From JBKHAJ01 sp964641125 (GTDB taxonomy: Bacteria > Spirochaetota > Spirochaetia > SPDA01 > CAZSGZ01), in the NCBI GenBank assembly GCA_964641125.1, contig CAZXMO010000031.1, positions 1 through 36,446 of the forward strand: a stretch of 36,446 bases of DNA, in the 5' to 3' direction. A model generated the notes under the pieces. That model was given only the letters and a program-made list of their open reading frames with translations, was not told the DNA's origin and did not search any database. A program made the translations under genes and the position numbers. This document shows, piece by piece, positions 1-8,010 of this stretch. How positions within the stretch are numbered: the first letter of the stretch is position 1; each line of letters opens with the position of its first letter.

Positions 1-110
1 CGTACCGCAGCGCGATAGCGCGAGGAACGTGCGACCAGCCCTGATGATTTAAGGGTGCGATTACTTATCTTTTACATCTTGTCCTCTCGGCGTATTTCTT
101 CTATCATCTT
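1..110. other. Leader region before mntA; no gene seen
   Basis: No coding region is supported here. The first 60 bases are GC-rich and hold short self-complementary pieces (GCGCGATAGCGCG near 11-23; CCCT and AGGG arms near 40-55) and the direct repeat GTGCGA. This could be the end of a dispersed repeat or of an upstream gene cut by the window edge. From about 61 the sequence becomes AT-rich and carries the promoter of the next gene. Confidence 0.4.
79..107 (+). promoter_or_regulatory. Predicted promoter of mntA-hepT, probably leaderless
   Basis: TTGTCC at 79-84, a 17-nt spacer and TATCAT at 102-107. Transcription would start at about 113-114, on top of the candidate start codons ATG 111, GTG 114 and ATG 117. 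No purine-rich ribosome binding site precedes any of them. The GTG at 114 lies exactly 6 nt after the -10 box, the spacing seen at several other genes here. Confidence 0.5.
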
Positions 111-521
111 ATGGTGATGAAACAAGATATCCCAGGCATGGAGGAATTTCTTGCATATCTCGAAAGCAGCGGCATAACCGTCTGTATTCTATATGGTTCA
201 GCTGCCTCTGAACGGTATATTTCAAAAAGTGATATAGATTTGAGCATAGCCGCAAACGAACCGCTTCGGTTGGAATCCCGTGTAAAACACTATCTAAAAG
301 CCGTTGATTGCCTGCATCGAGAAGTAGATTTAAGCGACCTGCGGTCGGCTAAAGGACTCTTTCTGAAAGAGATTCTGACCAAAGGTGAGATACTTTTGAA
401 TAAGGATCCGGAATTTCTCGGGAAAAAGGCAATTGAAATGATGGACTATCAAAGCGACCTCGCACCCGCCGTCAACTCAATGTTAAAGGCCCGGTTAGAA
501 GCAGTACTCCATGGAAAATGA
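111..521 (+). CDS. mntA: MntA-like nucleotidyltransferase (antitoxin of HEPN/MNT pair)
   Basis: Minimal nucleotidyltransferase of 136 aa. It shows the family motif GSX10DXD: Gly29-Ser30, then Asp41 and Asp43 in SDIDL. A third likely metal carboxylate is Asp73 in EVDLSDL. In characterised MntA-HepT systems this enzyme neutralises the HEPN RNase by transferring AMP groups to its active-site tyrosine. The next gene overlaps by 11 bp and carries exactly that target motif, so the two form an operon. Here the antitoxin gene comes first. The start is uncertain between ATG 111, GTG 114 and ATG 117; none has a ribosome binding site. The DNA is clearly AT-richer than the genes after 1356, which suggests acquisition. 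Family assignment is firm; the toxin-antitoxin role is inferred from the motifs and the pairing. Confidence 0.9.
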   Translation: MVMKQDIPGMEEFLAYLESSGITVCILYGSAASERYISKSDIDLSIAANEPLRLESRVKHYLKAVDCLHREVDLSDLRSAKGLFLKEILTKGEILLNKDPEFLGKKAIEMMDYQSDLAPAVNSMLKARLEAVLHGK

Positions 522-924
522 TGTAATTTTAAAAAAAATGGATTCTCTTCAGCGCTGTATTAAGCGGATCGAGGAAAAAAGTCCGGACAACTGGGATAGC
601 ATTGAAGAGGATTACGACCTTCAAGATATTTTGACAGTTAACCTCGAACGGGCTGTGCAGATTTCCGTGGACATCGGCTTACAGATTTTTGTTCAAATTA
701 ATTTAAAACCTCCTGATACAATGTCTGAAGTATTCACGATTTTAGAAGAACACAAAGTCCTTACGCCGGGGATTGCTAAGAACCTAAAAAAAGCCGTGGG
801 CTTTAGAAATATTGCCGTACATGAATATGAAGAAATCAACTGGGAAATAGTACAATCTATTTGCACGAAACATGTCAAAGATTTTTACCTGTTTATGAAA
901 GCTATCCTTAAATTCGAACCATAA
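511..924 (+). CDS. hepT: HepT-like HEPN RNase toxin (DUF86)
   Basis: Small, all-helical HEPN/DUF86 protein of 137 aa. The diagnostic RX4HXY motif is present as Arg99, His104 and Tyr106 (RNIAVHEY). In known HepT toxins Arg and His form the RNase site and the Tyr is the residue AMPylated by the partner MntA. The start ATG lies inside the end of mntA (11-bp overlap), so translation is probably coupled. The gene is AT-rich like its partner. It is full length compared with the family, with no frameshift. It probably dimerises and cleaves RNA when the antitoxin is lost. The particular RNA target cannot be read from the sequence. Confidence 0.9.
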   Translation: MENDVILKKMDSLQRCIKRIEEKSPDNWDSIEEDYDLQDILTVNLERAVQISVDIGLQIFVQINLKPPDTMSEVFTILEEHKVLTPGIAKNLKKAVGFRNIAVHEYEEINWEIVQSICTKHVKDFYLFMKAILKFEP

Positions 925-1033
925 TACACTAACAACCTCGAAGTGTTAACAATGAATAATAAACACTACTCATCGAATATTAATTCATAAATAACTTGAA
1001 AAACTCTAATAATATTTATATCTTTCGAGCATT
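925..1033. other. AT-rich spacer after hepT
   Basis: About 110 bases of AT-rich sequence between hepT and the Hpt gene. I see no ORF, no clear terminator hairpin and no convincing promoter, only A/T runs such as TAATATTTATATC near 1010-1022 that could serve as a -10 region for the next gene. Confidence 0.35.
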
Positions 1034-1354
1034 GTGATTATTCTTGAAAAGAAAGCCGAAGAGATTGGACTCGATGTAGCGACGACGGAAAAACTCATCC
1101 AAAAATTTATAGAAGTGACGCGGGAAGATATTCGGAGGATGAAAATTGCTGCGGAAGTGGACGACTGGTCTCGGTTAAGGGAGATCGCACACCATATCAA
1201 GGGAGCAGCGGTCAATTTGAATCTAACCGAAATAACCGAAGCCGGAGAACAATTAGAAAATTTATACGAACATTCACTCCAAAAAGGAGCAAATGAGCTG
1301 ATAGAGAATTTAGAAAGAAGGTTTCTTCAGCTCATGTGCTCAATGGAGAACTAA
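1034..1354 (+). CDS. Hpt domain phosphotransfer protein
   Basis: Stand-alone histidine phosphotransfer protein of 106 aa. The core motif AHHIKGAA aligns with the Hpt consensus HxLKGxA, making His53 the phospho-accepting residue, followed by the conserved Lys56-Gly57. The rest is amphipathic helix, as expected for the four-helix bundle. The chosen start is GTG 1034, which gives a normal Hpt length, but no ribosome binding site is visible upstream and the start is not certain. The next gene begins 1 nt after the stop and encodes a receiver-PAS-kinase protein, so this Hpt probably shuttles phosphate to or from its receiver domain. It is cytoplasmic. The gene is AT-richer than the next one. Confidence 0.85.
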   Translation: MIILEKKAEEIGLDVATTEKLIQKFIEVTREDIRRMKIAAEVDDWSRLREIAHHIKGAAVNLNLTEITEAGEQLENLYEHSLQKGANELIENLERRFLQLMCSMEN

Positions 1355-1355
1355 G

Positions 1356-2789
1356 ATGCAAGAGACTAAAGATCCATTAAACATACTCGTCGTCGACAAC
1401 CACACGGTTTTTCTCGAGTTTGCAGTTGGGCTTCTCAAAGAAGAAGGCCATACCGTCCGGACCGCCGAAAGCGGACTCGAGGCAATCGACATCATGCGGG
1501 ATTTTATCCCGGAGATCATGTTTACCGATCTCGTTATGCCGAATATAGGCGGTCACGAGCTCAGCAGGTACGTGCGTGCGATGAAAGAGCTCAAGGAAAT
1601 CTACATAGTCGTGGTTTCGGGAATTGCCGCCGAAAGTAAAAAGGCGTGTATACCCCCCGAATACGCCGATGCCTGTATCGCGAAGAGCCCCTTCGGTGAG
1701 ATGGGCCGGTACATGCTCGAGGTGATCGATCGATACCGTCGAGGAGGATCCCGAGAACATGCCCACCCGGTGTTAGGTTTAGAAGGACTCGCCCCGCGCA
1801 GGATTATCCAGGAGCTTCTTTTCGACAAGAAGCACTACGAAACCTTAGTCAATACGATTTCTCAAGGGGTAATAGAAATAACCGGGGAGAGGAACCGGAT
1901 CGTCTATGTGAATCCCCGGGCAGCCGAAATCACCGGGCTCGATCCTCTGGAAGATCTGACCCGCCCCATCTCCGAAGCCCTCGCCGGTATCGACCCGGAC
2001 GATAGACGGAGGGCCGGTAAGACGAAAAAAGACCGGCGGCCCCCCGCATACCCATTGAACGATAGGATAGTCGAAACGGAGGTGGTCGACCTACACCTCG
2101 GGGATTACGCTTCCCGGCTTGTCCTCCTCAAGGACGTAACTCAATTCAAAGAGAACGAAGCGAAACTCAAACGTACCATCGACGACAAGGAGCTCCTCCT
2201 CAGGGAGATAAATCACCGGGTCAAGAACAATCTGGCAATGGTGGCGAGTATTATCGAGCTCGAGAAAGAAAAGGCGGAGGAGTCCGCCCAGCGGTTCATG
2301 CTCGACGATCTCCTGCAGCGGATCAATTCTCTCTCCCTCCTCTATGAGCAGCTCCACGTATCGGCAGACATGAAAACCGTGGCCCTGGAACAGTATATTC
2401 CCGAACTGGTAACGAACATAACCCGGAATCTGTATACACCTGAGACCGGGATCGACCTGAGCCTCGACATCGAATCGGTCTCCCTGGAGTCCGATACGGT
2501 GATCCCCCTGGGGATAATTATAACCGAGCTTGTGACTAATGCTATAAAGTACGGCTTTCCCGATTCACCCCGGAAGCCGAATCTCGAGGTCAAGGTTCGC
2601 GCCACCCCGGAATTCCTTCTGGAGGTCGCGAATAACGGCATCCCCTTTCCCGTGGACAAGGATCCGAAGGCGACCGAGGGGATGGGGCTCTTTCTTGTCT
2701 ACGGCTTGGCCGGGCAGATCAGGTGCGGCGTGGAGATGGTCCGGGAAGAGGGAACCCGGTTCATCATCAGGGAAAAGCTGAATAATTAG
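1356..2789 (+). CDS. Receiver-PAS-HWE/HisKA_2 sensor histidine kinase
   Basis: Soluble signalling protein of 477 aa with no membrane segment. Residues 8-125 are a CheY-like receiver with phospho-acceptor Asp58 (FTDLVMP) and Lys110. The usual acidic pair near the N-terminus is Asp14-Asn15 rather than two acids. Residues 155-265 look like a PAS domain. From about 280 it is a HisKA_2/HWE-type kinase: INHRVKNNL with phospho-His287, N-box ELVTNAIKYG with Asn395, and the glycine motif EGMGLFLV near 441. This kinase class typically phosphorylates separate response regulators, for example in general stress or light signalling. GGAG 7 nt before the ATG supports the start. The Hpt gene ends 1 nt upstream. 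The input signal is unknown. Confidence 0.88.
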   Translation: MQETKDPLNILVVDNHTVFLEFAVGLLKEEGHTVRTAESGLEAIDIMRDFIPEIMFTDLVMPNIGGHELSRYVRAMKELKEIYIVVVSGIAAESKKACIPPEYADACIAKSPFGEMGRYMLEVIDRYRRGGSREHAHPVLGLEGLAPRRIIQELLFDKKHYETLVNTISQGVIEITGERNRIVYVNPRAAEITGLDPLEDLTRPISEALAGIDPDDRRRAGKTKKDRRPPAYPLNDRIVETEVVDLHLGDYASRLVLLKDVTQFKENEAKLKRTIDDKELLLREINHRVKNNLAMVASIIELEKEKAEESAQRFMLDDLLQRINSLSLLYEQLHVSADMKTVALEQYIPELVTNITRNLYTPETGIDLSLDIESVSLESDTVIPLGIIITELVTNAIKYGFPDSPRKPNLEVKVRATPEFLLEVANNGIPFPVDKDPKATEGMGLFLVYGLAGQIRCGVEMVREEGTRFIIREKLNN

Positions 2790-2790
2790 G

Positions 2791-2818
2791 TTGCTTCATT
2801 CACTTATTTAGGTATACT
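2791..2818 (+). promoter_or_regulatory. Predicted promoter of the 79-aa gene, near-leaderless
   Basis: TTGCTT 2791-2796, 16-nt spacer, TATACT 2813-2818. The -10 box ends 7 nt before ATG 2826, leaving essentially no 5' leader and no room for a ribosome binding site. Confidence 0.5.
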
Positions 2819-2825
2819 TACAGGC

Positions 2826-3065
2826 ATGGCGGGAAGGAACGTCGAGGCGAAGCTTACCAAGATACGGAAAAAGCTCGAGGCCTGTGACGATGTCATCTAC
2901 GTTGTCGGCACCGGCCTCTTCCGCGATAGCGCCCTCAAGGATATGAAGTTTCTCGTAAACGAAGTGGAATCCTTGAAAAGGGAGCTCGAAGGGGCGCAGG
3001 AAAGCCTTCAGGTGGTAACCGGAAAACTCCATGAGGAGCTCAAGATCCGTGAACAATCGCCGTAA
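2826..3065 (+). CDS. Small coiled-coil protein, unknown function
   Basis: 79-aa protein not recognised as a named family. Residues 1-20 are basic (GRNVEAKLTKIRKKLE). Residues 40-75 are heptad-like and rich in Lys, Glu and Leu, consistent with a short coiled coil. No signal peptide, membrane span or Cys-rich motif is seen. It seems to have its own promoter with almost no leader (-10 box TATACT just upstream). Its end overlaps the start of the outer-membrane protein gene by 17 bp if that gene starts at GTG 3049, so the two are co-transcribed and perhaps translationally coupled. A role linked to the envelope protein is only a guess from position. Confidence 0.6.
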   Translation: MAGRNVEAKLTKIRKKLEACDDVIYVVGTGLFRDSALKDMKFLVNEVESLKRELEGAQESLQVVTGKLHEELKIREQSP

Positions 3066-4332
3066 GATCTATCCGCTCATACTTATTGTCCTCACCTTTC
3101 TTGTTCCTCCTCTTTTCGGCGAAAACACTCATATAGTCCTTCTGGACATCGAGATCCAAGGAGCAAAGAGGACCAACGTTCAGGTAGTCCGAACGTATCT
3201 GGGCCTTGGTGAGGAAAAGCACTTTTCCAGCTTCGAGGAGCTGGAGATTTATTTAGACCGGCAGCGGCAGACCCTTTGGAACCAGAGGGTATTCAAGTCG
3301 GTGGATTACGACTACACCGTCGAGTATGTCACGGATGACCTGACCGCGGTTATCGGAGTCCTCGAGCTTCAGGACGGGTGGACCCTCTATCCTTCGCCTA
3401 TGTACGAGTACGATACGAGCAGGGGACACACGGTCTCCATGAACGTGGTGGACATGAACTTCTTCGGAACTATGGGGCTCGGCGGCGTGCGGATGCTGTA
3501 TAACCGGGACAATTTTCGGGTTCAGTTCGTGGGCAAGCGGATCAAGTTATTCGGAGTTCCGTGGAGATTCAATCTGGAATACGAGTACCTAGCCCGGCAG
3601 CAGATCGAGAACGATCTCGTCATATTGGACTACAACTTCAAGACCCTCCGCCTGGCTGTCGGACCAACCCTCTTTTTTGCCGGAAACCTGAGCTACACCC
3701 TGTATCCGGGTATCGACGTTCCCTTCGACATGGCGGTGCTTACCGGTAATCTCGATTCCCTTACCGCGGATCAAATCATCTTACAGTATCACCACAGCCT
3801 CAATTACAAGACGGCTGATTGGACCGGTAATTTCCCTCACGGTATCGATGCCCGCCTCGGTCACACCATCCGGTACCCCGACGGTGATTACGGCGTAGTC
3901 AATAAGATCGAGCCGGACCTGAGGCTGTACTGGGCACGGCCCCCCATAGGGCTGCGGTCGAGGCTCTACGGTTTCTACATGTGGGGCGACGAGGAGCTTG
4001 TCCTCGGAGAATATCAGCGCGGGATTATCGACGAGACCCTCTGGGGGGATGCCGCTTTCTTTTTCAATTTCGATTTCGTGTTTCGGATGGTCAAATGGGA
4101 CCGGGTCCTGGAGATACAGGCGGATCTCTTTTCCGATTTCAGCGCCGTCCGGAAGGCCGGGACTGTTTTCAGTCCCGAGGACCTCTCCCTGACTGTGGGA
4201 ACGGGGATCCTCCTCTATTTCCATGCCCTCAAGGGATTGGTCATCAGGCTCGGGGTCGGGTATGATCTGACCAGTATGCGGTTCGGGGAATTCTACTTCG
4301 GCTTCGAGGAGTTCTTCGAGGAAAACGATTAG
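3049..4332 (+). CDS. POTRA-containing outer-membrane beta-barrel protein
   Basis: About 427 aa. An N-terminal signal peptide is visible (basic NNRRK, then a long hydrophobic stretch ending near LFG-EN). Residues roughly 28-110 read as one POTRA-like domain (VLLDIEIQGAKRT, then VVRTYLGL, WNQRVFKSVDYDY). The remainder alternates aromatic and polar residues as in a transmembrane beta barrel. It resembles the BamA/TamA/Omp85 superfamily but is short, with one POTRA instead of several, so it is probably a lineage-specific relative rather than BamA. I chose GTG 3049 because GAGGAG precedes it by about 10 nt and it gives a clean signal peptide; ATG 3031 in the same frame is the alternative. Its stop codon overlaps the ftsH stop codon on the other strand. 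Confidence 0.72.
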   Translation: MNNRRKIYPLILIVLTFLVPPLFGENTHIVLLDIEIQGAKRTNVQVVRTYLGLGEEKHFSSFEELEIYLDRQRQTLWNQRVFKSVDYDYTVEYVTDDLTAVIGVLELQDGWTLYPSPMYEYDTSRGHTVSMNVVDMNFFGTMGLGGVRMLYNRDNFRVQFVGKRIKLFGVPWRFNLEYEYLARQQIENDLVILDYNFKTLRLAVGPTLFFAGNLSYTLYPGIDVPFDMAVLTGNLDSLTADQIILQYHHSLNYKTADWTGNFPHGIDARLGHTIRYPDGDYGVVNKIEPDLRLYWARPPIGLRSRLYGFYMWGDEELVLGEYQRGIIDETLWGDAAFFFNFDFVFRMVKWDRVLEIQADLFSDFSAVRKAGTVFSPEDLSLTVGTGILLYFHALKGLVIRLGVGYDLTSMRFGEFYFGFEEFFEEND

Positions 4333-6320
4333 CCCGCTTCCGCTAACTTCCTAAAATCCTCCCCTTCGATGGTTTCCACTTCCATGAGCCTGTCGGCAAT
4401 CTGTTCGAGGAGGAGTTTTTTCTCGGTGAGGAGCTCTTTGACCGCCGAGTAGCGCTCTGAAACGAGCCTGGCTATTTCCTCGTCGATATACTGCTGGGTG
4501 GCTTCGGAGTATTCCCGGTTGACGGTGTACTGCTGGTCGCCTAAGAAGGGGCTTCCCTGTTTATAGGGGAGATAGACGTTGCTGAACTTTTCACTCATGC
4601 CGTATTCGGTGATCATCTTTTTGATGATGTCCGTCGCCTTGGTCAGATCGTTGGCGGCGCCGGTGGATATTTCGGCGAAGACGATCTCCTCCGAGGCCCG
4701 TCCGGCGAGGAGGACATCCACCCGGGCGATGAGTTCGGACTGGGTAATCAGATACCGTTCTTCCGAGGGAAGCTGGAGGGTATAGCCGAGGGCGCCTAAG
4801 CCCCGGGGCACGATGGAAATCTTTTCCACCGGGTCCGAGCCCGGAGTAAAGTGGGCGACCAAAGCGTGTCCCGTCTCGTGGAATGCGACTATCTTCCTCT
4901 CCTTGGGATGGATCAGCCGGTTCCTCTTTTCGAGTCCCGCGGTCACCTTTTCTATGGCCCGGGAAAAGTCCTCCTGGAGCACCTCCTTCCTTCCGTCCCT
5001 GACCGCGAGGAGCGCCGCCTCGTTGACGATGTTGGCGAGGTCCGATCCCACCAATCCGGGAGTGGCCCGGGCGACCTTTTCCAGATCGACCCCGGGATTG
5101 AGCTTGACTCCCACCGAGTGGATCCTGAGGATAGCAACCCGCCCCTGGAGGTCCGGTTTATCAACTAAGACCTGACGGTCGAACCGTCCGGGGCGAAGCA
5201 GAGCGGGATCTAAGACCTCGGGGCGGTTCGTCGCGGCCAAGAGGATGACTCCGGTGCGGGCGTCGAAGCCGTCCATCTCCACCAAGAGCTGGTTCAAGGT
5301 CTGCTCCCGTTCGTCGTTCCCGCTCATTCCGTATCCCCGGGCTTTGCCGATGGCGTCGAGCTCGTCGATAAAGATGATGCACGGCGCCTTCTGCCGGGCC
5401 TGCCGGAAGAGGTCCCTGACCCGGGCCGCGCCGACTCCTACGAACATCTCTACGAAATCGGCGCCGCTCATTCGAAAGAAGGGGACCCCCGCCTCTCCGG
5501 CAACCGCCCGGGCTAAGAGGGTCTTCCCCGTACCGGGTGCGCCGACTAAGAGTACCCCCTTGGGGATCTTACCGCCTATATCGGTATACCGGGTGGGGTT
5601 CTGGAGAAAGTCGACCACTTCCTCGAGCTCCGCCTTTGATTCGTCGGCCCCCGCGACGTCGCCGAACCTGACTCCGGTGTCTCCTTCCGCGACTATCTGG
5701 GATTTGTTCCTGCCGAAGGACATCACGTCGGCCCCGGCGCCGCCGCCCATCCTGCGGAAGACGAAGCGCCAAATAACGAAGAGCAGGACTAAGGGAAAAA
5801 GCCAGTTCAAGAGGACCCCGATAAGCGGTGAACTCTGTGTCTGAACGGCATAGTACTCCACGTTGTTTTCGTCGAGGAGGCTTATAAAACCGGGATCGTC
5901 CACCGGGGTGGTTGTGTACCGGACGGGAAGCTCGGCGGCTCCCGCGGCCCCACCCCCAAAACCGAACCCACGGTCCGCTTCTTCCCGGGCGGTTTGGTAT
6001 TCTTCAGCGGTGGCGGTGAATCCGGTGTACCGGTCCGGAGCCATCTCGACCCGTACTATCTCCCCATCTTTGATCTTTTCCTTGAAAAGGCTGAACTCGA
6101 TTTGGATGCTTCGTACACCGTTGTCGGGGATGAACGAGTTGACCAGTGCTACGATAAGGATCGTGGCGAGAATAAAAATAATGGTATAGCGGTAGGGTTT
6201 TTTTTGAAACCGCCGGAGGAGCGAGGGATTCTCCTCGACTCCTCCGTCGGGACAATTCTTGTCCCAGCAGTCTTTGTTTTTTTTCTTTTTATTTTTGTCG
6301 TTGCCGGGTTGTTCAGCCAT
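4329..6320 (-). CDS. ftsH: ATP-dependent zinc metalloprotease FtsH
   Basis: Membrane-anchored AAA+ protease of 663 aa, a typical length. Transmembrane helices lie at about 44-64 and 166-188 around a periplasmic domain. The AAA module has Walker A GAPGTGKT (260-267), Walker B IIFIDE (315-320) and the SRH region ending in RPGRFDR. The protease zinc site is HETGH at 481-485. It degrades misfolded membrane proteins and selected regulators. Two oddities: the cytoplasmic N-terminus is long, very lysine-rich and contains two Cys (20 residues around CWDKNCPD), and the periplasmic domain carries a glycine/alanine loop (about 118-130). The gene lies 31 bp after degP on the same strand, so the two proteases form an operon. 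Confidence 0.97.
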   Translation of the reverse strand: MAEQPGNDKNKKKKNKDCWDKNCPDGGVEENPSLLRRFQKKPYRYTIIFILATILIVALVNSFIPDNGVRSIQIEFSLFKEKIKDGEIVRVEMAPDRYTGFTATAEEYQTAREEADRGFGFGGGAAGAAELPVRYTTTPVDDPGFISLLDENNVEYYAVQTQSSPLIGVLLNWLFPLVLLFVIWRFVFRRMGGGAGADVMSFGRNKSQIVAEGDTGVRFGDVAGADESKAELEEVVDFLQNPTRYTDIGGKIPKGVLLVGAPGTGKTLLARAVAGEAGVPFFRMSGADFVEMFVGVGAARVRDLFRQARQKAPCIIFIDELDAIGKARGYGMSGNDEREQTLNQLLVEMDGFDARTGVILLAATNRPEVLDPALLRPGRFDRQVLVDKPDLQGRVAILRIHSVGVKLNPGVDLEKVARATPGLVGSDLANIVNEAALLAVRDGRKEVLQEDFSRAIEKVTAGLEKRNRLIHPKERKIVAFHETGHALVAHFTPGSDPVEKISIVPRGLGALGYTLQLPSEERYLITQSELIARVDVLLAGRASEEIVFAEISTGAANDLTKATDIIKKMITEYGMSEKFSNVYLPYKQGSPFLGDQQYTVNREYSEATQQYIDEEIARLVSERYSAVKELLTEKKLLLEQIADRLMEVETIEGEDFRKLAEAG

Positions 6321-6351
6321 GGTGTTTCCTCAATAGGGGCTTCGACCCGGC

Positions 6352-7869
6352 TTATTGCCGGACAAGCCCGAGGAGCATCTCCTTTCCCTGCCGGGTTATT
6401 CTGAACATTACCTCGTCGGATGCCGGATCGCCTACCGCCCGATAGAAGTCGGCGGGACCGTCGATCTGTCTCCGCTCGATAGCGGTTACGACGTCTCCAC
6501 CCTGGAAGCCCACCTGCTCGGCGGCGGTTCCCGGATACACCGCGGCTATAACCACACCCTGCATGTCCGAAGACAGCTCCAGGCGGGAGCGGATCTCCTC
6601 GGTCAGCCCCACGACGGTCATTCCCGGCCACAGGTTCGAGGCTTGGGCGAGCTCCTCTTCGGGAAGCCGGGTTTCCAGGGTAACATCGACACTCTGCCTT
6701 CTTCCGCCGCGGATAAAGGTAAACTCGGTGGATGCGCCCGGGTCGAGATTGCCCACCACCCGGGTCAGGTGATTGGAATCTTCTATCCCGGTATTGCCCA
6801 CCTCGACGATGAAGTCCCCCGGCCGGATACCCGACTTCGCGGCGGGACTGTCGGTGTAGACGTTGATCACCAGAGATCCGTCCATTCCTTCAATGCCTAA
6901 GTCCTCGGCGACTCCGGGGAGCGTGTTCGGTCCGGGATCTTGAATGCTCACGCCGAGCCAGCCGTAGGTGACCCGTCCTTCTGATATGAAGTCATCTATC
7001 GCCCGCTTGGCTATGTTGATGGGGATGGCGAAACCTATTCCCACACTTCCGCCGCTCTGCGAGGCGATCCAGGTGTTGATTCCGATAATCTCGCCGGCAA
7101 GATTGACCAGGGCTCCCCCGGAGTTTCCGGGGTTGATGGCGGCGTCGGTCTGGATGTAATTCGTGAATCCGGATATCTGCATCCCCGGGGTCGCTTCCCG
7201 GCTGACCGCGCTGATAATCCCCGCGGTGACCGTGGATTCGAATCCGTAGGGATTTCCCACCGCCAGGGCCCAATCACCGACATAGATGTCGTCGGAATTG
7301 CCCAAAACGGCTATAGGTATTTCATCGTTGGTTTCGAACTCGACGAGGGCCAGGTCGAGACGCGGATCCGATCCTACGATGGTCGCCTCGTATTCCCTTC
7401 CGTCGTCGAGGGCGACATTGATCTCGTCGGCGCTGCCGGCCACATGGGCATTGGTCAGAACGTAGACCGTCCTCCCGTCTTTCCTCACTATTACCCCCGA
7501 ACCGAGACCGGGCCTGCGGAACTCCCGTTCCTGGGGTTCCTGCTGGTTGTCTCTGGGGCCGAAGAAGAAATCGAAGGGTGAGCCCTGCTCGGGCAGCTGC
7601 TGCCGGACGACCTCCACCACGTTGACCTCGACGACCACCGGGAGGACCGCCTCGGCCACCTGCCGGAAGGAGTCCTGCAGGCTGTAGGCGCTCTCGACCG
7701 AGGCTTCGGGTACCGGGGCGCGGTCGAGGGGAACCGGCTGCTGTAAAGCTTCCTCCCGGGACGGAGATGCGAGGACACTCCCCGCGGCAAAGCTCATGGC
7801 TCCTATAATTACGAAAGAGAGCACATAAAAAATGGCTCTTCGATGTTTCAGTCTCTCAAATAATCTCAT
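6352..7869 (-). CDS. degP: Periplasmic serine protease, DegP/HtrA family
   Basis: 505 aa. An N-terminal hydrophobic segment (about 12-35) serves as signal peptide or membrane anchor. The trypsin-like domain has the triad His142 (TNAHVAG), Asp172 (RLDLALVEF) and Ser250 (GNSGGAL). Two PDZ domains follow, at roughly 300-395 and 410-500, as in DegP/DegQ rather than single-PDZ DegS. It acts in the periplasm as protease and chaperone for misfolded envelope proteins. GGAGG 6 nt before the ATG supports the start. It is followed by ftsH, making an envelope and membrane quality-control operon. The loop after the first strands (residues 88-120, rich in Gln, Pro and Glu) matches the flexible LA-loop position of the family. 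Confidence 0.95.
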   Translation of the reverse strand: MRLFERLKHRRAIFYVLSFVIIGAMSFAAGSVLASPSREEALQQPVPLDRAPVPEASVESAYSLQDSFRQVAEAVLPVVVEVNVVEVVRQQLPEQGSPFDFFFGPRDNQQEPQEREFRRPGLGSGVIVRKDGRTVYVLTNAHVAGSADEINVALDDGREYEATIVGSDPRLDLALVEFETNDEIPIAVLGNSDDIYVGDWALAVGNPYGFESTVTAGIISAVSREATPGMQISGFTNYIQTDAAINPGNSGGALVNLAGEIIGINTWIASQSGGSVGIGFAIPINIAKRAIDDFISEGRVTYGWLGVSIQDPGPNTLPGVAEDLGIEGMDGSLVINVYTDSPAAKSGIRPGDFIVEVGNTGIEDSNHLTRVVGNLDPGASTEFTFIRGGRRQSVDVTLETRLPEEELAQASNLWPGMTVVGLTEEIRSRLELSSDMQGVVIAAVYPGTAAEQVGFQGGDVVTAIERRQIDGPADFYRAVGDPASDEVMFRITRQGKEMLLGLVRQ

Positions 7870-7914
7870 TTTCTGCCTCCAAGCTAATCATATTTCAGTC
7901 ATGAGAAATACTAT

Positions 7915-7943
7915 TTGACTACTTCATGCGAAATGATTTAAAT
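7915..7943 (+). promoter_or_regulatory. Predicted promoter of the citrate synthase gene
   Basis: TTGACT 7915-7920, 17-nt spacer, TTAAAT 7938-7943, in the 141-bp divergent region between degP and the citrate synthase gene. The transcript would have a leader of about 60 nt ending in GGAG before the ATG. A second -10-like TATAAG lies at 7973-7978, so the exact start site is open. Confidence 0.4.
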
Positions 7944-8010
7944 TCTATTGTCCAATTTACTAACAAAAACGGTATAAGAAAAGTTCAAAAGGTATGTGTA
8001 AGGAGTTAAT

